A stretch of DNA of 64,000 nt, from contig NZ_VCRA01000006.1 of the NCBI RefSeq assembly GCF_005938385.1, forward strand, positions 1 through 64,000, in the 5' to 3' direction. The notes under the pieces were generated by a model, which was given only the letters and a program-made list of their open reading frames with translations, was not told the DNA's origin and did no database searches. Below, piece by piece: positions 51,812 through 59,802 of this stretch; the first letter of the stretch is position 1; each line of letters begins with the position of its first letter. Source of the DNA: Paenibacillus mesophilus. GTDB taxonomy: Bacteria > Bacillota > Bacilli > Paenibacillales > NBRC-103111. The translations under genes and the position numbers were made by a program.

Positions 51812-52192
51812 TCTGCAAAAGTTTGACGATTAAGCAGACCAGGAACGGAGTATTCGAATTTGAGGGTCTTGCAAGATAAGAGCGCGGGTATATCGCCCCC
51901 GCGCGGGGCTGTATGCCGCGCTTTGTCGAGAGCCCACGGCCCTGCGGCGATTCAGATTCAGACGAACGCGTATCGTGCTGACCGTTGATAGGCTGATCCG
52001 GTTAATCCGGGGCTGTATCGTTCGTTTGTCAGACGCGCCCTTCATAAATAGGTGGCGTTTGGTGGACAAAACTTGTTCACTTCCAAGCAACGATCTGTGC
52101 TGTTCATCCACAATTCCAGATATAGCCAAATTAGGTCCTTTGTATTATAATATTCATTAACCCATTAGGTACAAAGGATGGTGAACGAAAGT
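51812..52192. other. Structured non-coding stretch
   Basis: No gene seen. It contains a strong hairpin GCGCGGG/CCCGCGC (51882-51904), more GC-rich self-complementary sequence up to about 51950, and an inverted pair GACGAACG (about 51960) and CGTTCGT (about 52019). A TATAAT at 52146-52151 may be the -10 for the GIY-YIG gene. Could hold an untranslated RNA or a regulatory region. Confidence 0.4.
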
Positions 52193-52594
52193 ATGAGTTT
52201 GTTTGGAAAGCTTTTTGGCAATGTCGTGAAAGCGGTAGAGAATCAAGCACAAGAGCAGATAAACAAACAATTCTCTGCATTACCGCCTGGTCGGATGAGA
52301 GAAGCAACGATAGTAAAAGGAGATTTTTGCGATATCCCTGAGTCCCCAGGAATATATCGTCACAGAAATAAATCTGACAGTAGAATAGTATATGTAGGTC
52401 AGACGGATAACTTAAGAAGAAGGCAACAACAACATGTAAGCTCAGGCAAGTTAATTCTCGATACAATGTATATTCAATACGCCGTGATTAAACCGGAGGC
52501 CACAAAAGATGACATGCTCAATACTGAAAAGGATCACATAAAAAGACATAGTCCAGAAGGGAACAAAACTAAGGGGGGTAACGGTAGGCGGTAA
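52193..52594 (+). CDS. GIY-YIG nuclease-domain protein
   Basis: Protein of 133 aa. A 40-residue amphipathic N-terminal part is followed by a GIY-YIG core: SPGIYRHRNKSDSRIVYVGQTDNLRRRQQQH, with the GIY and YVG elements and the conserved Arg. The conserved downstream Glu may be the one in MLNTEKDHI. Plus strand and AT-rich in a leftward phage region, as expected for a free-standing homing or repair-type nuclease. Confidence 0.75.
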   Translation: MSLFGKLFGNVVKAVENQAQEQINKQFSALPPGRMREATIVKGDFCDIPESPGIYRHRNKSDSRIVYVGQTDNLRRRQQQHVSSGKLILDTMYIQYAVIKPEATKDDMLNTEKDHIKRHSPEGNKTKGGNGRR

Positions 52595-52660
52595 CCTGAA
52601 CTTTTTTGCGCTTCGAACTGGAGTTAGTGGAGAGTCCTAATTTATGTGTCCAAATAAAAA

Positions 52661-52684
52661 GAGCTATTCCAGAGGGAATAGCTC
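52661..52684 (-). terminator. Terminator overlapping the late activator stop codon
   Basis: A 10-bp stem GAGCTATTCC/GGAATAGCTC followed on the minus strand by TTTTTATTTGG. The stop codon of the preceding gene is inside the stem. Confidence 0.88.
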
Positions 52685-53146
52685 CATTTGTACGGGCTTC
52701 GATATAAACTTTTTGATCTTTTTTTGCGCACGGTCCAAGTATTCGTGAACAGAATCGCGGCTGATGCCCAGCCGGTCGGCAATCTCATACTCCGACCATA
52801 ATCCGGCATAATGCATTTCATAACAGGCCCGTTCACGTCCGGACAGGATATTCAGCACTTGTATAATCCGGTTATAGTCGTTCACGACCAGCCGCCGCGG
52901 CGGAGGGGGGACCGGCTGTCGATCCAGCACCTCGAATGAACACAAGACCTCGCGCTGATAAGCTGCGTAGCGTTCGATACCCCGTCGGTTGCCCGGACGT
53001 CTCCCCGTCTGGAGCCACTCGATTGCATAGTCACAATCGCCGATCATGCTACTGAGCAAGCCCCGATCCGAGGCGTCCGTATTAAGAGTGCGGAGCGCTC
53101 GCAGCATCTTCTTTGTCTGTTGGTACCCTTCAAGTAAGTCCTGCAT
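52664..53146 (-). CDS. Sigma-like late transcription activator (Xpf/ArpU-type)
   Basis: Protein of 160 aa. The C-terminal region LSGRERACYEMHYAGLWSEYEIADRLGISRDSVHEYLDRA is a sigma region 4-like helix-turn-helix. In PBSX-like phages a protein of this size (Xpf) switches on the late genes. GGGGCGGAG precedes the ATG at 53146. It ends the early operon with its own terminator. Confidence 0.8.
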   Translation of the reverse strand: MQDLLEGYQQTKKMLRALRTLNTDASDRGLLSSMIGDCDYAIEWLQTGRRPGNRRGIERYAAYQREVLCSFEVLDRQPVPPPPRRLVVNDYNRIIQVLNILSGRERACYEMHYAGLWSEYEIADRLGISRDSVHEYLDRAQKKIKKFISKPVQMELFPLE

Positions 53147-53168
53147 GTATCGCTCCGCCCCTCGTTGA

Positions 53169-53327
53169 TTAATCTTGTGCAGCAATGGCGTCGAATTGAC
53201 CGGCCTCCACATCTTGCTTCAGGTTTTGCAGCACTTTCCTGACGTTCTCGTCCTTTATCAACTGAGCGCAGAGATCCAAATGCTCGAGCAGCTGCGCCTT
53301 ATCAACTTGCGTGTTCGTTTCCGGCAT
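53169..53327 (-). CDS. 52-aa phage protein
   Basis: Reads MPETNTQVDKAQLLEHLDLC ... GQFDAIAAQD, helical and acidic. GAGGTG precedes the ATG. Similar in character to the 54-aa protein at 55087. Function unknown. Confidence 0.6.
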   Translation of the reverse strand: MPETNTQVDKAQLLEHLDLCAQLIKDENVRKVLQNLKQDVEAGQFDAIAAQD

Positions 53328-53358
53328 GCCCACACCTCTATAGAATATTTTTGGAATA

Positions 53359-53535
53359 TTATCCGTCGTATTTACCAAGTAGATTGACCGCTTCGCCTTG
53401 CGGCTTATTGACGATTGTCAGAGGCGCGAACAACAGTTTGACCGTCGTTTCGAGTATTTGATGCTGCTCCGCTGTAAGAGCTACGGGGTACAAAATTCCG
53501 TCCTTGCAGTAAAACAATACAGGTTGATCTTTCAT
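53359..53535 (-). CDS. 58-aa phage protein
   Basis: Reads MKDQPVLFYCKDGILYPVAL ... EAVNLLGKYDG. GGAGGGG precedes the ATG at 53535, and the start overlaps the stop of the upstream gene. Common small phage protein type; function unknown. Confidence 0.65.
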   Translation of the reverse strand: MKDQPVLFYCKDGILYPVALTAEQHQILETTVKLLFAPLTIVNKPQGEAVNLLGKYDG

Positions 53536-53693
53536 GCTCGCCCCTCCTGATTTGCTTCAACCAGTTTGTGTCCTGCGGTGCCTGCGATCCCCAACCCGTA
53601 CCGAGCTTGCGACTTTGAAAATTCATCAGCAGATAGTTCCAGAATGTTCTGTAATGCTGCTTTCATGCGCTGGAATTCCTCGTCTTTGGTCAA
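53532..53693 (-). CDS. 53-aa phage protein, TTG start
   Basis: TTG at 53693 with GGAGGGGGAG just upstream. Reads TKDEEFQRMKAALQNILELS ... VEANQEGRA, mostly helical. Four-base overlaps at both ends couple it to its neighbours. Confidence 0.6.
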   Translation of the reverse strand: MTKDEEFQRMKAALQNILELSADEFSKSQARYGLGIAGTAGHKLVEANQEGRA

Positions 53694-53971
53694 GATTGCT
53701 CCCCCTCCTTGATAGCCCGGAACGGCCCGATGTCCTCGCCGTGGCTCCTCTTGTACTGCGTTCGATCCTTGTCCCAACAACGCCGGCACATCTTTTCTCC
53801 GCTCGCCGTATCGAAAGAATGCGGGCGGCATACCTCCTGAACCTTATCGTTGCACCAGTCGCATATCGTAAGCTGCTTCATCCATTCGTCCGGTGCGGTC
53901 TCCTGCATTCGAACAACAGCGCCGTTTCCATCACGGGCAACCCATATCAGCTCTCGCGTCCATTTCGCCAT
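53690..53971 (-). CDS. Zinc-finger phage protein
   Basis: Protein of 93 aa: a strand-rich start (WTRELIWVARDGNGAVVRM) then ICDWCNDKVQEVCRPHSF and KMCRRCWDKD, giving two Cys pairs in a treble-clef-like arrangement. GGAGGTG precedes the ATG; TAATG overlap with the upstream gene. Confidence 0.65.
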   Translation of the reverse strand: MAKWTRELIWVARDGNGAVVRMQETAPDEWMKQLTICDWCNDKVQEVCRPHSFDTASGEKMCRRCWDKDRTQYKRSHGEDIGPFRAIKEGEQS

Positions 53972-54879
53972 TATGTCCGCACCTCCGGGAATTCGTTCCA
54001 TTCGCGGCCATCCAGCAGGCGACCGGCAGCTACTTTCCCAATTTTGCAAAGTGCCGTGTCCGGGTCGAAATTGAACCACGGTTTCCCTTTAATGCCTCGT
54101 TCGTTGCATCGAAGTTCATGAACTGGCGCCCATTCTCCAAACTGTTTGAAGAAGAAGGGCACGCCGGCCGCCTGACACTGATCGCGCAAGCTTCGAGCCC
54201 AATCCGGATGCATCGGCCGGGCGCCGGGGCCTTTTTCCCCGCCGACGATGATCCAATCAATCCGATTCCACCACGGAACCACTACCTCACCGAGCAATGG
54301 CTCGCAGCTCAGGAATCGGACCGCCGCCGGCGTCTCGATCAGCAGCGGAATCCGATCGTCCGCCGCCTTCTGAATCTCGACGCTGACGCCTAGCCATACG
54401 TTCGGGAGGGGCCATTGAAAGTCGTAATCTTCGTCCTTCAAATCGAGTCTTCCGAATCCACTGATTCGGTAACTCGTGCCATGCGCTGATGTCTCGATAT
54501 CATTTTTCCTGCTTGAGTGGTTCAGATATTGCGCCATTCGCTCCGGCCGTTTCGTGAGAATTTGGAACGTGTGCTGCGGACAAAGCGCCATGACCGCGAA
54601 AACTTGGTCAATAAAGTCGTCCTGTACGTCCGGATGGAATAGGTCCGACATGCTGTTCACGAATATGCGCCGCGGCCGACGCCACCGCAGCGGCTGGTCG
54701 AGTTTATCCGGCCGGAGCGTGACGTCGAACCCTTTTTCAAAGTAATGCCCTGGTGTACCTCGGAAGCGTTCAGCTAGCGTAAGTGCGTAGCAATTCCGGC
54801 AGCCTTCCGATACCTTTGAGCAGCCGGTAACTGGGTTCCATGTGGCATCGGACCATTCAATTTTTGTTTTATCGCTCAT
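53971..54879 (-). CDS. DUF5131 (phage Gp37/Gp68-like) protein
   Basis: Protein of 302 aa. The N-terminus KIEWSDATWNPVTGCSKVSE, then GCRNCYA, supplies the family's three-Cys cluster, which resembles an iron-sulfur site of radical-SAM-related proteins. ILTKRPERM and the C-terminal IVGGEKGPGARPMHPDWARS and PFFFKQFGEW are further hallmarks. Frequent in phages and mobile islands; biochemical role not settled to my knowledge. Confidence 0.85.
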   Translation of the reverse strand: MSDKTKIEWSDATWNPVTGCSKVSEGCRNCYALTLAERFRGTPGHYFEKGFDVTLRPDKLDQPLRWRRPRRIFVNSMSDLFHPDVQDDFIDQVFAVMALCPQHTFQILTKRPERMAQYLNHSSRKNDIETSAHGTSYRISGFGRLDLKDEDYDFQWPLPNVWLGVSVEIQKAADDRIPLLIETPAAVRFLSCEPLLGEVVVPWWNRIDWIIVGGEKGPGARPMHPDWARSLRDQCQAAGVPFFFKQFGEWAPVHELRCNERGIKGKPWFNFDPDTALCKIGKVAAGRLLDGREWNEFPEVRT

Positions 54880-55086
54880 GCCCGCATTCCTCCGTTCATC
54901 TTGCTTTATCCTTCCAACATTTGTGTATCGAAAGAAAACGATAATTCTGATAAACTTGACCCAATCGGGGTTCATTCCGTACTGTGCAAAAGCTGTTGCG
55001 CTGCCCGCGCTTGAATCAGCTGGAGAAAATAATGACGATAAGAGCCATCCGATCAAGGAAGGGAGCTGCAGCTCCCTTTTTGCTTT
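54880..55086. other. Leader region with a perfect palindrome
   Basis: No gene of its own. At 55061-55076 is a perfect 16-base palindrome GGGAGCTGCAGCTCCC followed by TTTTT on the plus strand. For leftward transcription it lacks a T-tract, so it may be a partial terminator or processing site. The rest up to 54880 is a 180-base leader before the DUF5131 gene with no assignable promoter. Confidence 0.45.
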
Positions 55087-55251
55087 CTATGCTTGTTCCG
55101 TACCTTCCCCGCTCGCAATAATCCCCAGTTCCACCGAAACGTGTGTAATCTTCTCCATAGCCGCACGTACCGTCTCGTCCTTCATCGATGCGACCAGCAG
55201 CATGCCGGCTGCTGTATCAAGATCCGAAATCAAATCATCCATTTTGCTCAT
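55087..55251 (-). CDS. 54-aa phage protein
   Basis: Reads MSKMDDLISDLDTAAGMLLV ... IASGEGTEQA, helical. GAGGTGAGCAGG precedes the ATG. It begins just after the zinc-ribbon gene stop. Confidence 0.6.
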   Translation of the reverse strand: MSKMDDLISDLDTAAGMLLVASMKDETVRAAMEKITHVSVELGIIASGEGTEQA

Positions 55252-55256
55252 CCTGC

Positions 55257-55631
55257 TCACCTCGCCTTCCGCCTATAATATTTCTGCCGAGCATCCTTCC
55301 GCCGTGACCGGAAATTCCTGATCTGGCGGGCAAACTCGGCTTCGATCCGATCAATCTCAATTCGATCAGTCCGATGGGGATATTCGCCGCTCCAATCACC
55401 CACAACGAGCGATGTATGTCCATATGACCAGTTGCGCGAGTATTCGCAGTGCCGGCATCGTTCGTCCGTTTCGACGCACCCATACCCGGCGGGGCCATCC
55501 TCGGACCAACTGCGGAAACGAAGTTCTCGTCCGCACAGCGGGCAGCATTCCCCGCGAACATACTCGTCGCATAACCACCAAAAATCCTTCGGGTCCATGA
55601 CCTTCTTCAACTGTCGCAGCCTGACGTTCAT
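55257..55631 (-). CDS. Zinc-ribbon phage protein
   Basis: Protein of 124 aa. CCPLCGRELRFRSW and, later, DERCRHCEYSRNW provide C-x2-C pairs of a zinc ribbon; the C-terminus is a basic helix (RQIRNFRSRRKDARQKYYRR). GAGGTG precedes the ATG at 55631. Probably binds nucleic acid. Confidence 0.65.
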   Translation of the reverse strand: MNVRLRQLKKVMDPKDFWWLCDEYVRGECCPLCGRELRFRSWSEDGPAGYGCVETDERCRHCEYSRNWSYGHTSLVVGDWSGEYPHRTDRIEIDRIEAEFARQIRNFRSRRKDARQKYYRRKAR

Positions 55632-55645
55632 CTCGAACACCTCAA

Positions 55646-55750
55646 TCACGTAAGATCACGTATCAAAATGGGGGGGCTGGTTACGCAAGTATGGTAGTGA
55701 CCAGCCGGGAGCGTCGGGAGGACGTGCAAGCAGTTGCCGGTCAAGATCAT
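55646..55750 (-). pseudogene. N-terminal stub of a DNA methyltransferase
   Basis: A 34-codon frame: MILTGNCLHVLPTLPAGHYH then TCVTSPPI and a stop. This matches the start of N4/N6-type DNA methyltransferases, where GNCLxVLxxLP leads to the catalytic TSPPY motif. The catalytic motif sits at a run of seven C, and all three frames close soon after it. The rest of the gene is missing, replaced by the zinc-ribbon gene. Confidence 0.6.
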
Positions 55751-55766
55751 GATGATTCCACCATCC

Positions 55767-56078
55767 TCAAAATAATTCCATCTGCCCGAGCTCCAAATCT
55801 TTGAGCTGTACGAGATTCGGCGCCTGCTCCCAAACGTCGCCCCCGTACCCCCGAAATTCGTACTCTCGACGAACCATATTTTCGTAAATCGTATAATTGT
55901 GGAGCCGCCCTTCCACCCGGCAGACACAACTTCCCTTGTAATACTTGTTCACGGCCACTAGTTCTATATCGTGGCCGCTTCTTGAAATGATTTCTTGCAG
56001 TTGGTTTGCATGCTCGGCAATCTGTACTTTGCTGGCGAGTACGGCATGTTGCGAACCACCATAGAAAAACTCGCTCAA
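55767..56078 (-). CDS. Phage protein, unknown function
   Basis: Protein of 103 aa, TTG start at 56078 behind AAGGGGGAAG. Contains ASKVQIAEHANQLQEIISRS and YENMVRREYEFRGYGGDVWE. It begins 13 bases after the repeat-containing methyltransferase gene. Family not recognised. Confidence 0.55.
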   Translation of the reverse strand: MSEFFYGGSQHAVLASKVQIAEHANQLQEIISRSGHDIELVAVNKYYKGSCVCRVEGRLHNYTIYENMVRREYEFRGYGGDVWEQAPNLVQLKDLELGQMELF

Positions 56079-56091
56079 ACAGACTTCCCCC

Positions 56092-58101
56092 TTAATGCAG
56101 CACAGCAGCCCGCTGCTCGTCTTCCTCCGGTGCAACCCACACCGGCTGATAGCTCATCCGGAACGTGATACCCTGCCTGCTGCAGATCAGCGCCGCGCCG
56201 ATCTCCTCGATCCAGCCTTTGGCCGATGGCGGCGGAACGAGATTGCCGATGTACTCTCGGGCCTTTTTGTCGGATTTGACTCCAACCAGTTCGAACGGCC
56301 GCCCGTCCCGCATGTACTGTGGCATTCCCTGGAGCATGGCGAGCTCGAAGGTCGTCAGCGCCCGGTGACGTGTGCCGTCCAGCGAGATGATGATCCAGAC
56401 GCCTCGTTCGTAATCATCTGGGGCGCGCGGATCTGCGATGGCCGAAGCTCCCGAGTGGACGTCTCCGCCGGTCACAGTAGGAGCCGCAGCGTCCCACTTC
56501 ATAACCCCGTAAGTGCCGTTACGCGGCGAGCAGGTGACGCGTGGATCAGCGATGCTGCAGGCCGATTGCATAACTCGTTCCGTCGCCCGGATCGTTTTGG
56601 CCGGCTCGTTCCATTGCTGCACGCCGTAGCAGTCCGGATAAAGCTCCGTTTTCACGCGTGGATCGCTGACCGACAGCGCGCCCGTCTGGATGTCAGTCTG
56701 GCCGATGATCGTGCTCGCCGGCGTCTCCCAGTCGCTGACCTTGTACGTTCCCGGGTATTTTCCGGCCCATTTGTTGACTCGCGGATCTGAAATTACGGGG
56801 GCTCCGCTACTTGGGCCGCCGCCACTTGTAACAGTGCGCCCGGCCTTGTCCCACTCGCTGACCTTGTACGTGTCGTGATACGGGCTGCCTTCAATCCTCG
56901 GGTCATTAATTGCAATCCCACCACTACCGAGCCGCGAACCGGTCACAACAGGCGCCGGCTCGTCGATCCGCGATATGCGGTAGGCGTTTCCCTGCTTGTT
57001 GACGTCGTGATGGATGCGCGGATCAGCGATACATGCGGCACCGTTATTCGGACCGACAGCTCCCGTTATCGAAGGGCCTATTTCGTCGAAACGATACAAC
57101 CGGTATATATTACCGTGGGTCTCAGGCTTATAACCGGTTCTCGGGTCCGATATTGCCGTCGCGCTATTGCTTCGACCCGGATCGGCTGCTCCGGTGATCG
57201 CCCGGGAAGGTTTGTCCCACTCCTCGACGCCGTAAGCCCCGTTCCGCGGCTCGTGCTGTACCCGAAGTTTCCACCAATCAAGGTCCTCCAGCGCCCGCCA
57301 GTCCTTTCCGGCCGGGATCGTTGCAAGCCGGAGAGCAACGAGCCATGAGAGCATCGGTTCCCGGTGATGCCGCCCCCCGGCCGCAATATCTCCCGGCATT
57401 GGCAGCGGTCCGATCACGTCCCCGATCGTTTTAAGCGGCAGCTTCGCCGGCTCCAATATCTCAGCCGGGCATTTATCCGGATGACGGGCGATGAGAATGT
57501 ACCGTTTCCGCCGAGCACCGAGCCCGCCGATTTCCCCGCAGCAGAAGACGCTTTCTGACAGCAGGTACCCCGCATCGACCATCATTTTTTTCAGCCGGTC
57601 GAGAACGTCCTTCCCCCGCGTCTGGATGCCCGGTACGTTTTCCATGAGCATGACCGGAATCGGGTCATGCTCGAACGCTTTCAAAGTCAGCTCGGTTTCC
57701 CGGAGCGCCAGTTGGTTGAGCGCTTGGTATTTCTTCGATTTGGATTTCTTCCCGCCCAGCAGTCCGGTGAAGCCCTTACACGGCGCACTGCGGAAGCTGA
57801 AATCCGGCGTTTTGTAGTTACAGGCCCGCCATATGTCGTCCGGCGTCAGCTCGCGCCAATCTTCCGGCGGCTCATGGCCGTGCCAATCGATGTATTGTTG
57901 CCGGGAAAAGAAGTCGAACTGATAGCACGGCGCACCGGTAAATACCTCGAAATTGCGGCAGGCGTCCGGGTCGACGTCCATCCCGCATACAACCTCGACC
58001 TGACCCGTTACCCCGAAAGCTTCGGGGCGGGCCATTAATGCCCCGATGGCGCCGCCTCCGAGCCCGCAGAATGGAAAGATTGCCGTTATTTTTTCGCTCA
58101 T
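56092..58101 (-). CDS. DNA (cytosine-5) methyltransferase with seven tandem repeats
   Basis: Protein of 669 aa, about twice the usual size. Motif I is AIFPFCGLGGGAIGAL, the catalytic Cys is in RSAPCKGFTG (residue 108), motif VI is MENVPG (154), motif VIII is ARRKRYILIA, and motif X is GNLVPP (619). Between motifs VIII and IX, residues about 283-560, lie seven copies of a 38-41 residue unit of the form Y-x-V-x-x-W-D-x-P-x-x-T-(I/V)-T-G ... S-G-A-x-x-I-x-DPR; the DPR marks fall at 319, 360, 400, 439, 480, 519 and 557. The repeats occupy the target-recognition position. Confidence 0.9.
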   Translation of the reverse strand: MSEKITAIFPFCGLGGGAIGALMARPEAFGVTGQVEVVCGMDVDPDACRNFEVFTGAPCYQFDFFSRQQYIDWHGHEPPEDWRELTPDDIWRACNYKTPDFSFRSAPCKGFTGLLGGKKSKSKKYQALNQLALRETELTLKAFEHDPIPVMLMENVPGIQTRGKDVLDRLKKMMVDAGYLLSESVFCCGEIGGLGARRKRYILIARHPDKCPAEILEPAKLPLKTIGDVIGPLPMPGDIAAGGRHHREPMLSWLVALRLATIPAGKDWRALEDLDWWKLRVQHEPRNGAYGVEEWDKPSRAITGAADPGRSNSATAISDPRTGYKPETHGNIYRLYRFDEIGPSITGAVGPNNGAACIADPRIHHDVNKQGNAYRISRIDEPAPVVTGSRLGSGGIAINDPRIEGSPYHDTYKVSEWDKAGRTVTSGGGPSSGAPVISDPRVNKWAGKYPGTYKVSDWETPASTIIGQTDIQTGALSVSDPRVKTELYPDCYGVQQWNEPAKTIRATERVMQSACSIADPRVTCSPRNGTYGVMKWDAAAPTVTGGDVHSGASAIADPRAPDDYERGVWIIISLDGTRHRALTTFELAMLQGMPQYMRDGRPFELVGVKSDKKAREYIGNLVPPPSAKGWIEEIGAALICSRQGITFRMSYQPVWVAPEEDEQRAAVLH

Positions 58102-58589
58102 CCTGTCTGCTCCTTTACCTTCGGCAGCTGATCCAAATGCTGCTGGTTGTAATGGGCAAAAAACGTTTTGACATATCCAACGACATCGCGCCCACCGGGG
58201 TGAAGGTCCGCCAATTCCGAATATATGAGCCCCACAAAAGACTGAAATAGTTGGAAAAGTTCCACTGCCGCGCGCCCACGATCCATGCTTGCTGACTCAA
58301 TTTCCGTAGCGAAGCGATCGGCCACCCCTACGACTCCGACATGTTGATGAATCGGGTGATCGCCCGGCAGGACAGGAACACGAATGAATACATACCCTTT
58401 ATTCCGTTCCCGTTCTTCTTCCAGCATGCGGACTCTGCTGCGCAGGTTGTCAACTACATCATTGGAAACCCGAATTTCAGACTTTAGCCGGTCATTCTCA
58501 TTCTCGAGCTCGGAGATCCGGCGCTCGGCTTGATCAGCCTCCGTCACTTCGCCCCGATCTTTAAGAGCAATTGCCTTCACGTCCCCCAT
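58098..58589 (-). CDS. Coiled-coil phage protein
   Basis: Protein of 163 aa. Residues 15-65 form a coiled coil (ERRISELENENDRLKSEIRV ... VRMLEEERERN); the rest is globular with HPIHQHVGVVGVADRF. Its stop overlaps the methyltransferase start (ATGA). Function unknown. Confidence 0.6.
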   Translation of the reverse strand: MGDVKAIALKDRGEVTEADQAERRISELENENDRLKSEIRVSNDVVDNLRSRVRMLEEERERNKGYVFIRVPVLPGDHPIHQHVGVVGVADRFATEIESASMDRGRAAVELFQLFQSFVGLIYSELADLHPGGRDVVGYVKTFFAHYNQQHLDQLPKVKEQTG

Positions 58590-58642
58590 ACTGCACCCTC
58601 CCTGTCACGTATTACTTATCCAACGCCCCCCGATATCCCCGC

Positions 58643-59245
58643 TTACGCGGCGTCCCCGCCTTTTCCGTCGCCGTTCTTCTTCAGGGAGACAACGCCCCCG
58701 CGATCAACAGAATAAGGCGTTCTTGCCGGCTCCCCAGATTCTTCGCTTTCCTGCTCTTCCTCAATGTCCTCGATCGTCATCTGGTAGTCAGCTGATCGGA
58801 CGGCGGCGGCGAATCGTTCAATACCCGTTTCCCATAGACCGTGTCGGGAGATAATTTCGGAGAACTCTTCCACATCGTGATCGCGAATGCCCCAATTATC
58901 CGGATCATTAACGTCGCACCACTTCGGCTCTTGCTTCTGGGTTTCCGGGTTGTATTCCAGCGTCTTTTCTCGCGTGAAATGGCAAAGCTCGTGATCGACA
59001 AGCGCCCGCCGCTGATCATCGGAGTAAACCTTCCATGCATGCTTGTCGATAAAGATGAACAGCATATGCCCGGTTGTATATCGCTCGAACGCTGTGCACT
59101 TCTTGGCCTTTCCCGCCCAGTCGTTATTTCCGTCCTTGAAGTAAAAGCCGATTAGGCCCTCGTTGTAGGCCTCTTCCAGGTGAGGATGATGATTAATAAT
59201 AATGTTTGCCGCAACGCTTCTGACCTCGTGCGCTCTATCGAACAT
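58643..59245 (-). CDS. Putative phage metallopeptidase
   Basis: Protein of 200 aa with the zinc-peptidase motif DHELCHF (H-E-x-x-H), preceded by GHMLFIFIDKHAWKVYSDDQ, matching the putative phage metallopeptidase family. The C-terminus is acidic. GGAGG precedes the ATG at 59245. Located next to recU in the replication region; substrate unknown. Confidence 0.78.
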   Translation of the reverse strand: MFDRAHEVRSVAANIIINHHPHLEEAYNEGLIGFYFKDGNNDWAGKAKKCTAFERYTTGHMLFIFIDKHAWKVYSDDQRRALVDHELCHFTREKTLEYNPETQKQEPKWCDVNDPDNWGIRDHDVEEFSEIISRHGLWETGIERFAAAVRSADYQMTIEDIEEEQESEESGEPARTPYSVDRGGVVSLKKNGDGKGGDAA

Positions 59246-59246
59246 G

Positions 59247-59789
59247 TTATGCAACCTCCAGATTCCAAATTTTATTGACGACGGCAAGATAATCGAGCGG
59301 TACTCGGCCGGCTTCTACCCGGTAGGCATCAACATCAAGGGAAGTAATCGGAACACTCTGGGAGCCCCGCCCCCCTTTTGCCTTGCGCAGCAAATAGGAA
59401 TTGAGCGTTACGAATGGAACCAGGAACGTGATCCGATGCTTTTCGAAATCGATAAGCAAAAAGCTGATTGCTCCATGTCTATGGGCTTTTGCCAGATAAG
59501 CGATCTGATGATCTTCGATGTTCTTTAGATCGAATCGGTCGAGCGACTTCACTGACTTTGCTTCGAACACGATTGATTTTCCCCCGAGGTATATCCCGTC
59601 ATAATCAACAGTTGACGGTTTAGAGAAAAAGCCGGTAACCTTTCCACCCGGTCCTCTCCCTGTCACCTTGATCGGTGTCGGACGCTTATTGATGACTGCA
59701 ATATCCTTTTGCTCGTACATCTCGTTGGTGCGATCGATTAGCGTCTCAAATGACATCCCGCGGTTAGCGAAATTGACATTCCTCTGCAT
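59247..59789 (-). CDS. recU: Holliday junction resolvase, RecU-like
   Basis: Protein of 180 aa. RecU pattern: NFANRGMSFETLIDRTNEMY at the start, then the catalytic core STVDYDGIYLGGKSIVFEAK (Asp ... Glu-x-Lys) and DFEKHRITFLVPF. GGGAGGGAGAG precedes the ATG at 59789. Resolves recombination intermediates and branched replication products. Confidence 0.88.
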   Translation of the reverse strand: MQRNVNFANRGMSFETLIDRTNEMYEQKDIAVINKRPTPIKVTGRGPGGKVTGFFSKPSTVDYDGIYLGGKSIVFEAKSVKSLDRFDLKNIEDHQIAYLAKAHRHGAISFLLIDFEKHRITFLVPFVTLNSYLLRKAKGGRGSQSVPITSLDVDAYRVEAGRVPLDYLAVVNKIWNLEVA

Positions 59790-59802
59790 GTCTCTCCCTC
59801 CC

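Noticed and set aside
54880..55056. N-terminal extension of the DUF5131 protein
   Set aside because: The family begins at MSDKTKIEWS, which has its own GGAGG; the upstream residues show no domain.
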